In this document: positions 43,941 to 56,266 of the stretch, in pieces
Layout: each line of letters starts with the position of its first letter
How positions within the stretch are numbered: the stretch's first letter is position 1
Source: Dryocosmus kuriphilus
Taxonomy: Eukaryota; Arthropoda; Insecta; Hymenoptera; Cynipidae
Assembly (NCBI GenBank): GCA_038277395.1
Contig: CM076192.1
Location: 194,745,647-194,809,646 of the forward strand
DNA length: 64,000 nucleotides
Direction: 5' to 3'
The notes under the pieces: generated by a model
Database searches by the model: none
Told to the model about the DNA's origin: nothing
Seen by the model: only the letters and a program-made list of their open reading frames with translations
Program-made: the position numbers and the translations under genes

Positions 43941-45059
43941 CCAATGGCTGTTCCGTGACCTAAAATATTATATTTTTTTTGCATAATATATTATATATTG
44001 CAATTTAAGTCAACAATGTTTTTTTAAATTCAATAATCAGTTGCTATGTTTCAGTGTAAAAGTTTTTTGAATTCAATAATTAGGTATGTACTATATTTCA
44101 TTAACTCACCTGTCATACTGTTGTAAGAACGGCCCTATCCTCTCTTTTGACTACCTCCGTCATAGGATGAAGTCAATCCTACTTTTTTCTATTTCTATGC
44201 AAACGTGAATTTTTATTAGTAGTGACACTATAAGTAAATATGCTTTACGGGATGAGCTTAAAAATGTTATGCAAATTCTTTTTCTTATAGCTCTGATTTT
44301 ATTAACAATATCGAATACATTTACTGAGAAGTCTCCCCAATTTCAGTATTGACAGATGCAGTGGTGGATGCAGAATACTTTTTAATTGTTTTCGCCATAT
44401 TCTCCTCGGCTTTTAATTCACAGTCAACAGGTTCACTGAGAGATGAATTTCTTTAAAAAAAAATATATATACGAGTATATCGTAAATAATGAACCGCTAA
44501 ATACTTCTCCACCGGTAGGCCAATATTTTTGTTTGTACAAATCAAAATAATAATATGAAATAATATCAATAAATATCAAATTAATATCAAATAGCCAAAG
44601 GGTAATCCAAGAGTTTAATATTTTCCGAAATTACACGAATGCCTATTACTTTTTTTATTTCTTCAAGAGGAGGACTCACTGAAGTACAGATGGAGTGAAA
44701 AGAAATGGAAAATACTAAATATTAATTTGCTCAAAACATTTAGATTATCGGTACAAATTACAAGTAAGGTAAACGGTAGAAACTATTAAGAAAACTTTTT
44801 ACGTTTTATTTTAGACAGAATATTCATTAGAGAAATATTGAAAATGCAGTAACCCTTCAAAAAAAAACTTACGGACAAAATGTATGTAAATTTATGTGTT
44901 AAGAAATAAAGTAGAAGCAAATGGAGACGAGTGAAAGAAAAAGAAGGAAGGGGATTTATTTGGTTGCCTTCTTTTTCCCTGCTCCTCTCTGGCCTTCGTT
45001 GTTTAAACTTTGCTAGAAGCATTTCCAAGTGTTTAGTTTGGTTGGTTCAAATTTAATCG
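43941..45059. other. AT-rich intergenic DNA
   Basis: No gene, repeat array or RNA recognised. Scattered open stretches (for example 44,786-45,028, minus) are low-complexity and not supported. Confidence 0.45.
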
Positions 45060-47480
45060 GGGAGTGGTTTTAGATTTAACATTTTTACATTCTCATCAGA
45101 GAAGGTATTAGATTTATGTGAAATTTGACTTTCGCGGATTTCATGAAATCTCCACGTTTTGAGACACCCTGAGTCAGAAAAAAACGGTTTTTACGACCGT
45201 GTATGTTTGTCTGATGTCGTCGTCGTTGTCGTTTTTGTCATTGTCGTCGTCGTCCGTGGTCGCGATAACTTTCGAAAGACTAATCGGATTGGAGTGCGCT
45301 CTGGTAAACTTCTTTAAGGGGTGAAAAGAAAGGACGAGTTCGTTAACCAGCGGTTTTTGACCAACGGTTATGGTTTTATCCTTCAAAAACGGTTTTCACA
45401 AAATCAAAAAGTCCATTTTTCGGCTAAACTATGAGAGATAAAAAAAATGTAGGGAAGCAAAATTATTCATCTAAAAAAAATCTACAAATTTTGTCTTAAC
45501 CGTTTTTTGATAAAATGAACGGTTTTTGTTTTAATCCAGAATACGCTATTAAATTTAAAAAACTCTGGTTTCCCGCCAAAATATTCAAGATACAAAAAAT
45601 TGGTAAAGAACAAAGTTGTTCAACTAAAAAACATCTATCAATTTTGTTTTAACGATTTTTTAATAAAATGCACCGTTTTGGTTTTAATCGATAAAACGTT
45701 ATTAAAAATAAAAAATTTCAAATTTCCCGCCAAACTATGGAAGATACGGAAAAATCATAATAAACAAAGATATTCAACTCAAAAAGATCTACAAATTTGC
45801 TCCCTTTTTTTTTGAAGAGAGGTGTATTTTTTGAGTTATTCGTGAAATATGTTATGGAATTTAAAGAAAACCACTTTTCAGCAAAACTATGTAAGGTATG
45901 AGAAAATATTAACAAGCAGAATTGTTCACCTTGGAAAGAGCTACAAAATTGATTTATAAGACTCATCGTTTTACTTTTAAGGATCGAAAACCTGTATTGT
46001 GAAAATTTGGAAAATCAAAAAAAAAACTTTACCAATCTACAATGTCTTTTAAAAAAAAATGTAATTATCGAGCGCGAAGCGCGAGTGTCATGATGAGAAT
46101 GTATTCCTTAAGGGCGATAGAGCCTTAAGTAAAATAGTTCCTTTTGGAATTTCTAAATTCTCATCAGAGAAGGTATTAGATTTATTTGAAATTTGAATTT
46201 CGCGGATTTCATTAAATCTCCACGTTCTGAGACCCCCTGAGTCAGAAAAAATGGGTTTTACGACCGTGTCTTTCTATCTCTTGTCGTCGTTGTTGTCGTC
46301 GTCGTCGTTGTCGTTGTCGTTGTCGTCTGTGATCGCGATAACTTTCGAAGGACTAATCGGATTGGAGTGCGCTTTGGTACACTTCATTAAGGGGTAAGAA
46401 GAAAGGACGAGTTCGTTAACCAGCGGTTTTTGACTAACAGTTATGGTTTTATCCATCAAAAACGGTTTTCACAAAATAAAAAATCCATTTTTCGGCTAAA
46501 CTATGAGAGATAAAAAAAATGTAAGAAAGTGAAATTTTTCACCTAAAAAAAATCTACAAATTTTATCTTAACCGTTTTTTGATGAAATGAACGGGTTTTG
46601 TTCTAATGAAGAAAACGCTATTTAAATTAAAAAACTCTGGTTTCCCGCCAAAATATTCAAGATAAAAAAAATTGTAGAAAACGAAGTTGTTCAACTCAAA
46701 AATATCTACCAATTTTGTTCCAACCATTTTTTCACAAAATGCACGGTTTTTGGTTTTAAATCGATAAAACGTTATTAAAAATCAATATTTTCAAATTCCC
46801 GCCAAACTATGCAAGATACGGAAAGATAATAATAAAAAAAGTTGTTCAGTTCAAATAGTTCTACAAATTTGCTTCCTATCATTTTTTCGAGCAGATGCGT
46901 ACTTTTTGAGTTATTCGTGAAACATGTTATGAAATATAAAGAAAACCACTTTTCAGCAAAACTATGCAAGATATGATGGTTATGGTTTTATCCATCAAAA
47001 ACGGTTTTCCCGAAATGAAGAAATCCATCTTCAAGCTAAACTATGAGAGATACAAAAAAAATGTATGAAAGTAAAATTTTTCATCTTAAAAAAGGCTAAA
47101 AATTTGTTATTAACCGTTTTTTGATAAAATTAACGGTTTTCGTTTTAATCAAGAAAACGCTATTAAAATTAAAAAACTCTGGTCTGCTGCCAACATATTC
47201 AAGACAAAAAAAGATGGTAAAGGACAAAGTTGTTCAATTTAAAAATATCTACAAATTTTGTTTTAAAAAAACCATTTTTTGATAAAATGCACTGTTTTTA
47301 TTTAATCAATAAAGCGTTATTAAAAATGAAAAATTTCAAATTTCTTGCCAAACTATACAAGATACGGAAAGATAATGATAAACAAAGTTGTTCGCCTCAA
47401 AAAATCTACAAATATGCTCTCTACCATTTTTTTGAGCAGACGTGTAGTTTTTGAGTTATGCGTGAAATATATTATGAAAT
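45060..47480. repeat. ~150-bp monomer array with ~1.07-kb higher-order unit
   Basis: Monomers contain 'gttgttcaactcaaaaa', 'atctacaaattttgtttta', 'ttttttgataaaatg(a/c)acgg' and 'cccgccaaaatattcaag', spaced about 145-152 bp. A leader with 'ctcatcagagaaggtattag', 'gtcgtcgtcgttgtcgtt' and 'cgataactttcgaaagac' occurs at 45,090-45,370 and again at 46,160-46,450, giving a higher-order period of about 1,070 bp. A third, leaderless group follows from 46,976. No coding function is supported. Confidence 0.85.
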
Positions 47481-47482
47481 AT

Positions 47483-47701
47483 TGTGGTCCAGAAATTAGA
47501 AACCTTGTCTTTTAAAAAGATATTTATTCTGCCTACGCTAGTACCAAGGTTGTTAAATTGAATGAATACGTTGAATACGGCAAACAAAGAAGTAGACGTT
47601 TACAGAATCTGAATGCGCATTGAGCCAGTCATGAGACCAGTGGCTCTTTATATATGTTTACTGACGTCACAGCGTCGCAATACCATGTTCCAAACGACAC
47701 A
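47483..47701 (-). repeat. LTR of the env-bearing element
   Basis: 219 bp, beginning TGTGTCG and ending CCACA on the minus strand, so it has TG...CA ends. It contains a TATATAAAG box (about 47,643-47,654 in plus coordinates) and an AATAAA signal (about 47,521-47,526) in the right order for promoter and polyadenylation. Only one LTR is in the window. Confidence 0.75.
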
Positions 47702-47716
47702 CCTCCCCCCCATAGG
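47702..47716 (-). promoter_or_regulatory. Polypurine tract
   Basis: The minus strand reads CCTATGGGGGGGAGG directly before the LTR, the expected plus-strand primer site of reverse transcription. Confidence 0.75.
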
Positions 47717-47782
47717 CAAATTTTTATCACAAAGTAAGAAAAATTACAGAAAAATTTAGAAGTATTTTAATCTTTAGAATTT

Positions 47783-48292
47783 TTATACTTTCTCCTCTTT
47801 TCTGTTTCTAACGAGTGGAGTTAATGGTGTAGCAGCATTATGGTATATTGCATGAGCTACCGGTGCGGTTGCCTGATGATATATTGTCGTATTGTCTCTT
47901 GTCTTGTATATTATTTTCCCACATGGAGTGTTGGTAATTAAACATCTTATTATTTTTCTTAGTCCACATTTCCAAAGTATTCCCAAGATTAAAATTGCGA
48001 GGCTAGTATATCCAATTTTTTCTAGTACCGTTGTTCCTGTGCTCCACCAGAAATGTTGACTCCTATTATTCAAGGTTTCTTCATAATCTTGTTCAGCCTC
48101 TTCTAACGTTTTCGCCGATTCTTTGAATTGTGCCAAATCTAAATGTATACCGTTGAAAATTGTTAGTGGTGCATGTGTATCATTAAGGAAAGTGGCCCTC
48201 AATTTGGGATATTCAATTTTATTTCGTCCTGGGTAACCGGTTCTTCCCTTGAGTAGTGTGTTGTTGATAAATGCATGTGTTTCTCTAATAGC
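47783..48292 (-). pseudogene. Retroelement envelope protein, C-terminal 170 codons
   Basis: An open minus-strand segment ends in TAA at 47,783. It holds an ectodomain stretch with HLDLAQFKESAKTLEEAEQD, one clear membrane-spanning segment around IGYTSLAILILGILWKCGL, and a basic cytoplasmic tail of about 60 residues. The arrangement (helical stem, membrane anchor, tail, then polypurine tract and LTR) fits an insect errantivirus-type envelope. The N-terminal two-thirds is absent. Upstream of 48,292 the same frame runs into a DNA polymerase fragment because of the duplication join. Confidence 0.6.
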
Positions 48293-50445
48293 TTTGTTAC
48301 TGAAGATTGTTCGATTGTGAAAGGTTGTTCGGTCTATGAGGGATTCTGCTACATACCTGCCCTCCCACTTTGTCACGAGCTTCACATCAGCGTATTTTCC
48401 TTTCGGCAGGAACGTAGTCAGGAAATTCTCATGGGTAACCTTCGTCCCATATTGCAGAATCATTGAGAGCGCTGTAAAGTTACCTTTTTGTGGAAGCTGA
48501 GTTTCATTGCGTCAGTCCTTTGAGAGTAGGTATTCATAGGGAAGAACGCCCTTCCACTTGAGAAGCTCAATTTTCTCCCGCTCAACACCAACAAATATAG
48601 CATTGATAATTTTGTACTGAGTGAGGTATGACGCTAACTTTTTGAGGCTAAAGCCATGAATTTGAATGAATCAATGAATACAAATTTGATCTGGGTTTCC
48701 TGAACGTAATTTGTAAACAATATGCATCTTTCCTTTTTGAGCGCGAGATCTTTGATTCTACATTCAAACTACGTGGCAATATCGCGAATGGTAAAGTGAG
48801 CTTCATACCCACTCAGGTTATAAGAGACAACAGGTATGGTGTTTGATTCCTGATATGATAAGTTATAATGCTCATGCGCAGGTCCATGATACATAAATAT
48901 CATTTGCAGTGGTCTTGTACATTCTTCGTTCAAGGATGTAGAGCCTTTTGTCAAATATAACAATTTTTGGCATCAATCAAGTCTTCCTGTTCCTCAAAAG
49001 TCAATTTCTTCACTGAACAGGAGTTGCCAGCATTTTGTCACATTCCTGAGCAATTTTATGTACCTGTTGAGCAAAGCAATTTGCTGGCTACACATCACCA
49101 GTGCAAGACTCGTAAAAGGACAGTGTTTTCATTAAAACTGCGCTTGAAAAGAAATCCAATATTGAAGACCTCATGTCTCTCGAACACTTCAGAATTTGAG
49201 GTTCTTCCTCAACCTTCATCATCACCTACATTAATTAAAGGGGGCTCGCAACCTGCATAGATGCTGAATGGAGCTGTCTCGCATTTTTTAAAGTTTTTAA
49301 ATTCAATAATGTACCTTCGGAGTTCTGGCAGCATCACTTTGCAAGTATTTAATTGGCACGACCTTCGGTCGGTGCAGCCTGTTCTTATATACGCGCAAAG
49401 TAGTGCAAGCACCGGTCACAGATATATTTCTTATTTCTATTTGCGGACAGTTGTCTAAAGACCAATCGCGATAGGTCTTTAATCTAGACGTAGTAAAGGT
49501 TGAATGCTTTTCTTCCTCTCTCCTGTTCTTCTTCTGCTTCTTTCCGATTGCTCTCATTTTCACAAACATAATATTCCACCACGCGAAGAAGATTCACATG
49601 CGTGTCTCTCTTTGTGAGGTGAGATCAAGCATCAACGCTGTGGAATTCCTTTCACGCTTCTTAACAAGGCCGTAGATATTTGCACAGACTTTCTTCATTT
49701 CCTCGAATTTGCGTACATCCTTGAGTGCAACTGGAAAGAAATTTTTGCAGAATCGAGTTCATCCTTGTATTGTTGACGGCTGGATACACGGCTGACATCC
49801 TTATTCGTATCAGGTGCGTGTAACGCTGAAAGTATAGCCCAATTGCTGCACTCCTTTTCATAGTCGTTTTGTGCATTGACACAGGCTTCTTTTTTCTTGA
49901 CGTACGGTGGAAGTTCAACGTATATACCTGCCTTCATTGGTATCAACTTTCTAAAGTTGACCGAAAACTGTATGATTGAATGAGTGGTACACCCAGAGTC
50001 TTTCTCCTCAAATTTCTCCATTTCCTTCAGGACGTGTTTCAAACCATACCTTTAAATCAGTCGTCTAATATAAGGCTACGTACTTTGCTTCAAAAGTTTT
50101 GTCACCAGGCCCGTCTGGGCCAATTTTTGTATAATAGGCAAGAAGCACAGTGTTCATCATTAGTGATTTATGGTGACGTATGTCCTTGCTCACATGTGAA
50201 ATAAACCGATGTTGCGTATCATGTAAGAAAGCAGGAACATCTTTGTGTACTGAATTTTCCACAACACACGTTTTAATACGACCATTGAATGCTTGGTCGG
50301 CATCTATCAATTTGACACGATTATCGAAGTCATCGGATTTTCCTGCATTCTTCTGCTGCAAGCCTCCTCCTCTTTGCTTATTTAATAAACCGAAGAGAAC
50401 CTCCAAACATGAAAGTAGAGTCGCTATCCTTATTTCAGCAGTCAA
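48293..50445 (-). pseudogene. Polinton family B DNA polymerase, truncated copy in unit 2
   Basis: Same fragments as in unit 1, from the N-terminal region (50,065-50,445) to the segment ending FHNRTIFSNK, where the join to env removes the C-terminal third including the palm motif region. Intermediate fragments are at 48,769-48,963, 49,209-49,412 and 49,695-50,042. Around 48,433 one extra-base error or mutation of unit 1 is absent, so GTKVTHENFL reads in frame here. Confidence 0.75.
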
Positions 50446-50449
50446 TAGT

Positions 50450-51470
50450 AAAGTTCAAAAAAACTGCACTAGAGATTATCTTCTCTTCATGTGAATATTA
50501 AAGTCACTATACCTTTTCACAGTAAATAATGTCTTTAAAGTAACTATACTTTCTTTCACTACATATGAAAATCCATAATAATAAAGTCCATAACACAAAC
50601 TGCACTTCTGGCTTTTCAACAAATACAAAAGTCCATGATAATGTCTATAAGAAAAATTCATAAAGCTACAGTTCTGTTTTTTCCCACATATAATAGTCCG
50701 TAGTGAATTCACAAAAACTGCGCTTCACGCTTAGGAATACTTTTATCTTTAAATCAAATATCCATATTTCACCAGTCAATATTAGAGTTCACAAAAAATT
50801 CACTGGAAATTTTCTTCGCTCAATGTGAAACACTTGACAGACAACGCTGAACTGAATGCACTCCGTTTCACTCGCACTTTTGTAGACCACCTCTGGAAAG
50901 ATCCGCCCACCAGAACAAGCAATGCTTCGAGAACTCGTTGCATCATCTTGCATAATGTGCTGAAATCGTAGCATCCTCTTGCGTAATCTAACTTTCGAGA
51001 AACTTCTCTAGATATCGCACCGTCTTCCGTAACGTGCTGAAAACGTTGCATCATCTTGAATAATCTAACGTTCGAAAAACTTCTATGCGTGTTGCATCTT
51101 CTTGCGTAACGCTGCATTAACTTGTTTAATCTAAACTTCGCGAACCATCTACGCACTACCTACTAGAACATTCTGATGGGAATCCCTGCAGGAAATTGGT
51201 GCATCATCTTGCATAACCTGATGAAACTTGTCGAGCTTCTACTGCGTAATCTAACCTTCGAGAAACTTCGAGCAAATACACTTTGCGAACTTTCGGCGCA
51301 GTACTTTGTAGAAAATTCTGGTGGATATTATTGCTTCATCTTGCGCAACGTGATGAAACTTGTCGAACACCTACAACTTTTTCGAACCCCCTAAAATATA
51401 TGTAGATTGGGGTACTGGTCTAGAAAATCCGCATCGGATTGCAGAGGCGTCAGTCCGTCATTGAACATAC
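50450..51470. repeat. Polinton non-coding repeats, unit 2 copy
   Basis: Copy of 32,640-33,660, with the 'gttgcatcatcttgcataat' repeats at about 50,935-51,370. Confidence 0.6.
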
Positions 51471-51491
51471 AGCGTGTAATGTCTCTTCAGA

Positions 51492-51725
51492 ATGAATTAC
51501 CCTGAGAAAAAGGTGGATTTCAGTGCTATTGATAAAGTTGACCGATTGAAAGAGTTCATACCAGTGAAGTCATTATCTGACCTGATAGTGAAGAACGAGT
51601 ATGCTGTTACCAAGGTCATTAAACTTCAAACGAAGTATGGTACAAAATTCTTGGCTGAGGTGGAGAATAAGGACGCTGTCTACTTGCCGAGCAGAATGAA
51701 GAAGATCTTTGTGGATCCGGCCTAA
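51492..51725 (+). CDS. Small Polinton right-arm protein, unit 2 copy
   Basis: Identical 77-codon frame to 33,684-33,917, intact in both units. The same caution about its identity applies. Confidence 0.45.
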   Translation: MNYPEKKVDFSAIDKVDRLKEFIPVKSLSDLIVKNEYAVTKVIKLQTKYGTKFLAEVENKDAVYLPSRMKKIFVDPA

Positions 51726-51837
51726 ATGGATACATTCGAGGAGATCGAATTAGCAGTCTAGGCTAAAAACATCTCGTTCTGCTACTTTGGTGGAAAATAC
51801 AACCTCTTTGAATCTCATTATATTGAATAAAAGAGCT

Positions 51838-52583
51838 TTGTATTGAGGAAGCTTTATGTGAATAATAAATTATAACATTCACAGATGAACTGCCTGTGTG
51901 AACTCAATACTTAATTTTACTTTATAGATAAGAGAGAGAAGAAAAGTGAGTCTCACGTTTCTCCCGCCCTGCAATACCTTGATTTACTTAGCTTTAATTT
52001 ATGAATAAGAGAGAGAGAGAAAACTGGATTTCATGCGTTTCTTTCCGCTTTGAAAAATCTTGGTTCCTTCAAACAACAACAACAATGGATTTTTCCCTCC
52101 ACTTTGAAACATGGATGGGTAGAAATTTTTAGAAGTAAGTATTTTATTAACTCTTCACCTTCATGTCGAGAAATTACGTGCTGAAACCTGTAGATGCGTG
52201 TCTAGAAACTGGGAATCCCCATAATACGTCACATACAGTATTCGTAGGAGAGAGAGAAACGTAAATTCCAAATCATAATCGTGACTGCATTTCTACATAT
52301 TTATGGGTGGGTGAAGGGTCAAGGGTGGGGATTTTGTGTCTCTAGCTATTGCAAATAAAATAATCGAGAATAAGCTTAGCACGGACATGAGCTTCGTCAG
52401 TCCTCGAGGCATGTAGTCTTCAACAGAACCTTTCCTTAACGACTAAGTTAAATAGTTTATTTCACCCGGGACAAATTTCTACCTTACCGACAGAAGGCAA
52501 CTAGCCTCAAATTCCTACTCTACCGACTAGTGGTAACCACCTGACCAGACTCGTACCTTACTGACTGATGGCAACTAGTAGAT
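51838..52583 (+). repeat. Polinton right arm and terminal repeat, unit 2 copy
   Basis: Copy of 34,030-34,775, with the terminal-repeat part at about 52,448-52,583 containing the 'ctaccttaccgacagaagg' sub-repeats. Confidence 0.7.
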
Positions 52584-53932
52584 TTATGAAGAAATTTTAA
52601 ACTTCACAGCTTTCGATTATTTTATAAGATTCTCAACTGTTTCCACGAATTTGCGGGTGTTTTCATGGTTTCAAGAATTTTACTGGTGTAATGGATTCTA
52701 CGTGTGACTGTACAAATTTACTGCAAGTCAATTTAATATTTATATATTAACAAGAATCCGCCCACGTGGTCACATATGGTACGGCAAGTAGTGGTTTAAT
52801 AAAAGCGACTTACTCATATTTTACAACCAAATCTCGCACTAAACCGCTTTGTACCATTAAGGGAGGTTACCCAAATAATTTTATTCTTCTAAGTAGTGCA
52901 ACTTTACAATCTCACGCTGCGGAGGTTGTTCCCCGTCTCAGCTGTCGTTCCCGAATTCCACAATGGACGTCTGATTCACGTAAGTACACTTTTACTTAGT
53001 ATTTGCCATGTGTGGATGGTCAAGCGTTTAGCTTGGTGTGTGCAGGAAAACGACAAATACCTCAATATATGTATATATGCTAGGCTCCCAACCAGAAAAT
53101 GCCCAATAGAGGTTTAAACCGCGCACACCTGGGAGTGGGCACTTCTGAATGCCCCGAACTAGGTGAGAGCGCTTTCACGTGCACCGAACTAGGTGTGGGC
53201 ATTCTCAAATGCACCCACGTAGGTGGGGCAAAACTGAAACGTCCCGAACCCATTCTGGTTGTCTTTAGATACAGAGAACGCGTTTTCTGTTAAATGAAAA
53301 TTTGTTTTTGTGATAAAAAACTAGAATTTTTATTCAGGCACATTCTGAAGCACACAATCCTGTTCAAAGTCAATGATGAAGAGAAGAAAAAGTTATCATA
53401 TGCTATATGACTGATGTTAAAAAGTGATGAGGACGATATAATTACTATTGTTATTGCTTTGTCAAATTTGCTCAAAATTATTTATAAATATTAGGTACAT
53501 AACTATTTACCAGTTTTTTGTTTAGATCTTTTAAAATAACATTTCTTAAACAGATAGCCAATTTAATAATAATAAACATATTCCAAATCACCAGAGGATA
53601 TGAATTTTCAACAAATTAAATTTTTTTCCAAAAAGTACCTTGAGGACTGATATAAATTTCGAGAAAATGAATGTTAAAAAATTGGAGGCAAACTTTTTTT
53701 TTAAATTGGTCGAGATTTTATGAAATGATACAAAAATACCATGGTGGCCGAAAAAAAATTAGTTAATAAAATATCCCTATGCTTTCTATGACGGACCAGT
53801 GTATGTCTCGAAGATCAGGTCCAACCTTCTTATACGATGATGAGAAAAATCTTGTTTTTTTTCTATTAGAATAGTAAATATAACTTTTCGAACTTTTTTT
53901 CCACATGAAGCTACCCAATATAATAAGAACAA
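52584..53932. other. Spacer, unit 2 copy
   Basis: Copy of 34,776-36,124, including the donor-like site near 52,980 and the four 30-bp units at 53,129-53,248. No gene recognised. Confidence 0.4.
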
Positions 53933-54953
53933 TGTCTTGCAACATGTCCCGCTCAGTCTAATTTGCGCGCTTTCATTACTCTATTCATATTTACTGTCCC
54001 GTAGAGAGCATGCAGTTCATCATTAGGTATTTTGCTCCCTTCACAAGTCTCTTCGTCCATTTTGGTACCGTAGATTAAGTACTTTATTTTCAAGTAATCT
54101 AAACCTATTCCCCTCTATTTTTGTCAGCGCCCACGTTCCGCACATGTACATGACGACCGGCATTATTATCGTTTTGTAAATTCTTAGCTTGGTGTTTCTA
54201 CGTAGATAACGAACGCTACTTTAGTAACGTATTTTTTACATAGTAGCACCCATTGCCATCATGCAGCCACCTGTTTATTTTCGTTTTAAAGTAATTGTCG
54301 CAAGATATAATATTCCCCAGGAATTCAAACTCATTAACTCTTTCAAATTTCATATTTCCGGCCATTAGATCCACCTCTTCATTGCCTTCTTCTGATCTGT
54401 CGACGATCAAACATTTTGTCTTCGATTTGCTAACTTCAAAACCTATTTCCTTGGCTTTCGTGATCAACATTTCTGCATTTTTAACTGCCGTTTCATTATG
54501 ATCCCCGATTAAGTCGAGATCATCAGCATATCGTAGAATTTGTATTACCCCATTGAGGGTAGCACGGGACTGATTATTTTTACTCGTCTGACCGCGTGTT
54601 CTAAAACTAGCTTGAAAAGAATGCACGAAAGCGCATCGCTCCGTTTCAGGCCATCGCGGATCAAAAACTCTTCAGATAAACTTCCGTTTACGCGTATCCT
54701 ACCCCTACAGCCGCTTAAGCAAACTTCGATTAGTCTAACCAATATCCTTGGTACACCCAAGGTCTCCAGATTCCAGTACACTCGTGCGCGTATAATAAAG
54801 GCGTAAGCTTTTTTGAAGTGTATTGCTTGATTAAATTTCCATTCCTTTTCTAACAGTTGTATGCGTACTTCTTTCCAGATTGCGCGTATTAATCTACAAA
54901 TTTTCCTTGTGTGGCTAGGGCCCCTATTTTTTGTCAGCTCTGACTGTAGTTCG
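53933..54953 (-). mobile_element. Truncated RTE-like LINE, unit 2 copy
   Basis: Copy of 36,125-37,145 with the same YADDLDL box (about 54,525) and the same internal deletion. Confidence 0.8.
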
Positions 54954-55610
54954 TCAATGCAACGATACTAGTTTTTAAGATATTTAACTGCAAAGTTAGT
55001 GATTTTAACATGATATCTTATGGAAAAGTAGTATCTATGCTGTACATAATGATTTTTCACGACTAGGATTTCTATACAATTTCAAAAAAAACATAAAATA
55101 CGATTCCTCCAGTCTTTCCGAATTCGGAGGTATAAAAAAATGGGTCTACCGCAACTAGTTTTCACGTATTTTGCAAAGCAAGGAAACACTTTTCTATCTT
55201 CTTGTACTAAGCGTGAGGCAACTTTCCCGCCAGGCCGGTGTTCAACATCGTTGCGCTGACACCAATGAATCTATTAGTAAGTGTGTGGACCGAGAGTGCA
55301 GCCTTGTAGACAGTGAAAGAGAGAACGCGTTATGTCAAGGATGAGAGAAAAAGGATGCAATGTGAAAGCAGGCCTGGTCAACTGATAAATGAATCTCCCA
55401 AATTTTACCTGCCTTCCAGGGAAGAAAAATTAGGCAAGATATAGAATAATTGAAATGCAATATTAAAGTTCAATGGAGTTGTTCCAATTTATGTATGTCA
55501 GATATAATGAAATATAAGTGGACAGAATAATTTCCGTCATACAATACAAATAATAAAATGTAGTATAATATAATGTAATTTATTCTTCATTACTTAAAGA
55601 CTAAATTATA

Positions 55611-55665
<55 letters not shown>

Positions 55666-56266
55666 TTACTATATATACGTATATAATAACAAAAGAAAAT
55701 CCAATAAAATTATTTTCAAGTTTCTGTTTCTACACAGCCTTCAGAAGTAAGTATGGAAACACCTTTTTTTCAATTGTTGCGAAAGTGCACTAGGTTTTAT
55801 AACAAGAAATTGCTAAACTATTTCCCTATAATTGCAAAGAAGCTAATAAAATTCAAGGTCTAGTAAGCCCGAGTTGAAAATAAGAAGTTAATTTGGTAAA
55901 AAGACATTGCAAAAAAATTCACTTTTTTTTTTAAAATATCAGTTACTCTGCAAGTAATCAGCATTTTTGAAGTTCTTGGTCTCATTTGAAAGCAAGGACT
56001 GCATTGCCGAATTTTTCCAAAGATTTTACCGCAAGGAAAAACCTAGCAAAAAAGTCGTCAATTCTGAGAAATGTATAGGTAGGCAATAGTTATTATCAAT
56101 AATATTCTTAAACAAGTATTTGTTATTGAGACTTATAAGAAAGGTGCCAATTTAACGTTTTTTTGCAACATATTTCCATAGAATTAGCATTTTAATTTCA
56201 AGATTGTGCTTATGAGATGCAGAATCTTTTTGTTCGTTATTGCACAATTTTTTAAAAATTATTCTT
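54954..56266. other. AT-rich spacer, unit 2 copy
   Basis: Copy of 37,146-38,459, with the AT microsatellite at 55,613-55,660. Homopolymer lengths differ slightly from unit 1. No gene recognised. Confidence 0.4.

Larger units (their letters stand above)
30485..48292 (+). repeat. 17.8-kb tandem duplication, unit 1
   Basis: From 30,485 (tttgttactgaagattg) on, the sequence is repeated from 48,293 with a shift of 17,807-17,809 bp up to the window end. Differences I can see are nearly all single-base indels: 30,626 versus 48,433, 31,318 versus 49,126, 36,117 versus 53,925, 38,618 versus 56,426, and homopolymers near 38,115, 38,350, 45,435 and 46,020. The left flank of unit 1 is the natural continuation of the polymerase gene, so unit 1 has the ancestral left border. 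Confidence 0.95.
47483..48292 (-). mobile_element. Env-bearing LTR retroelement, 3' end only
   Basis: On the minus strand the order is env C-terminus (48,292-47,783), polypurine tract (47,716-47,702) and LTR (47,701-47,483), the canonical 3' end of an endogenous-retrovirus-like insect element. The left part (gag, pol, most of env, 5' LTR) is cut off by the duplication join at 48,292/48,293. The LTR end lies in the middle of the 150-bp array, so the element inserted there. A target-site duplication cannot be tested because the other end is missing. Confidence 0.75.
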
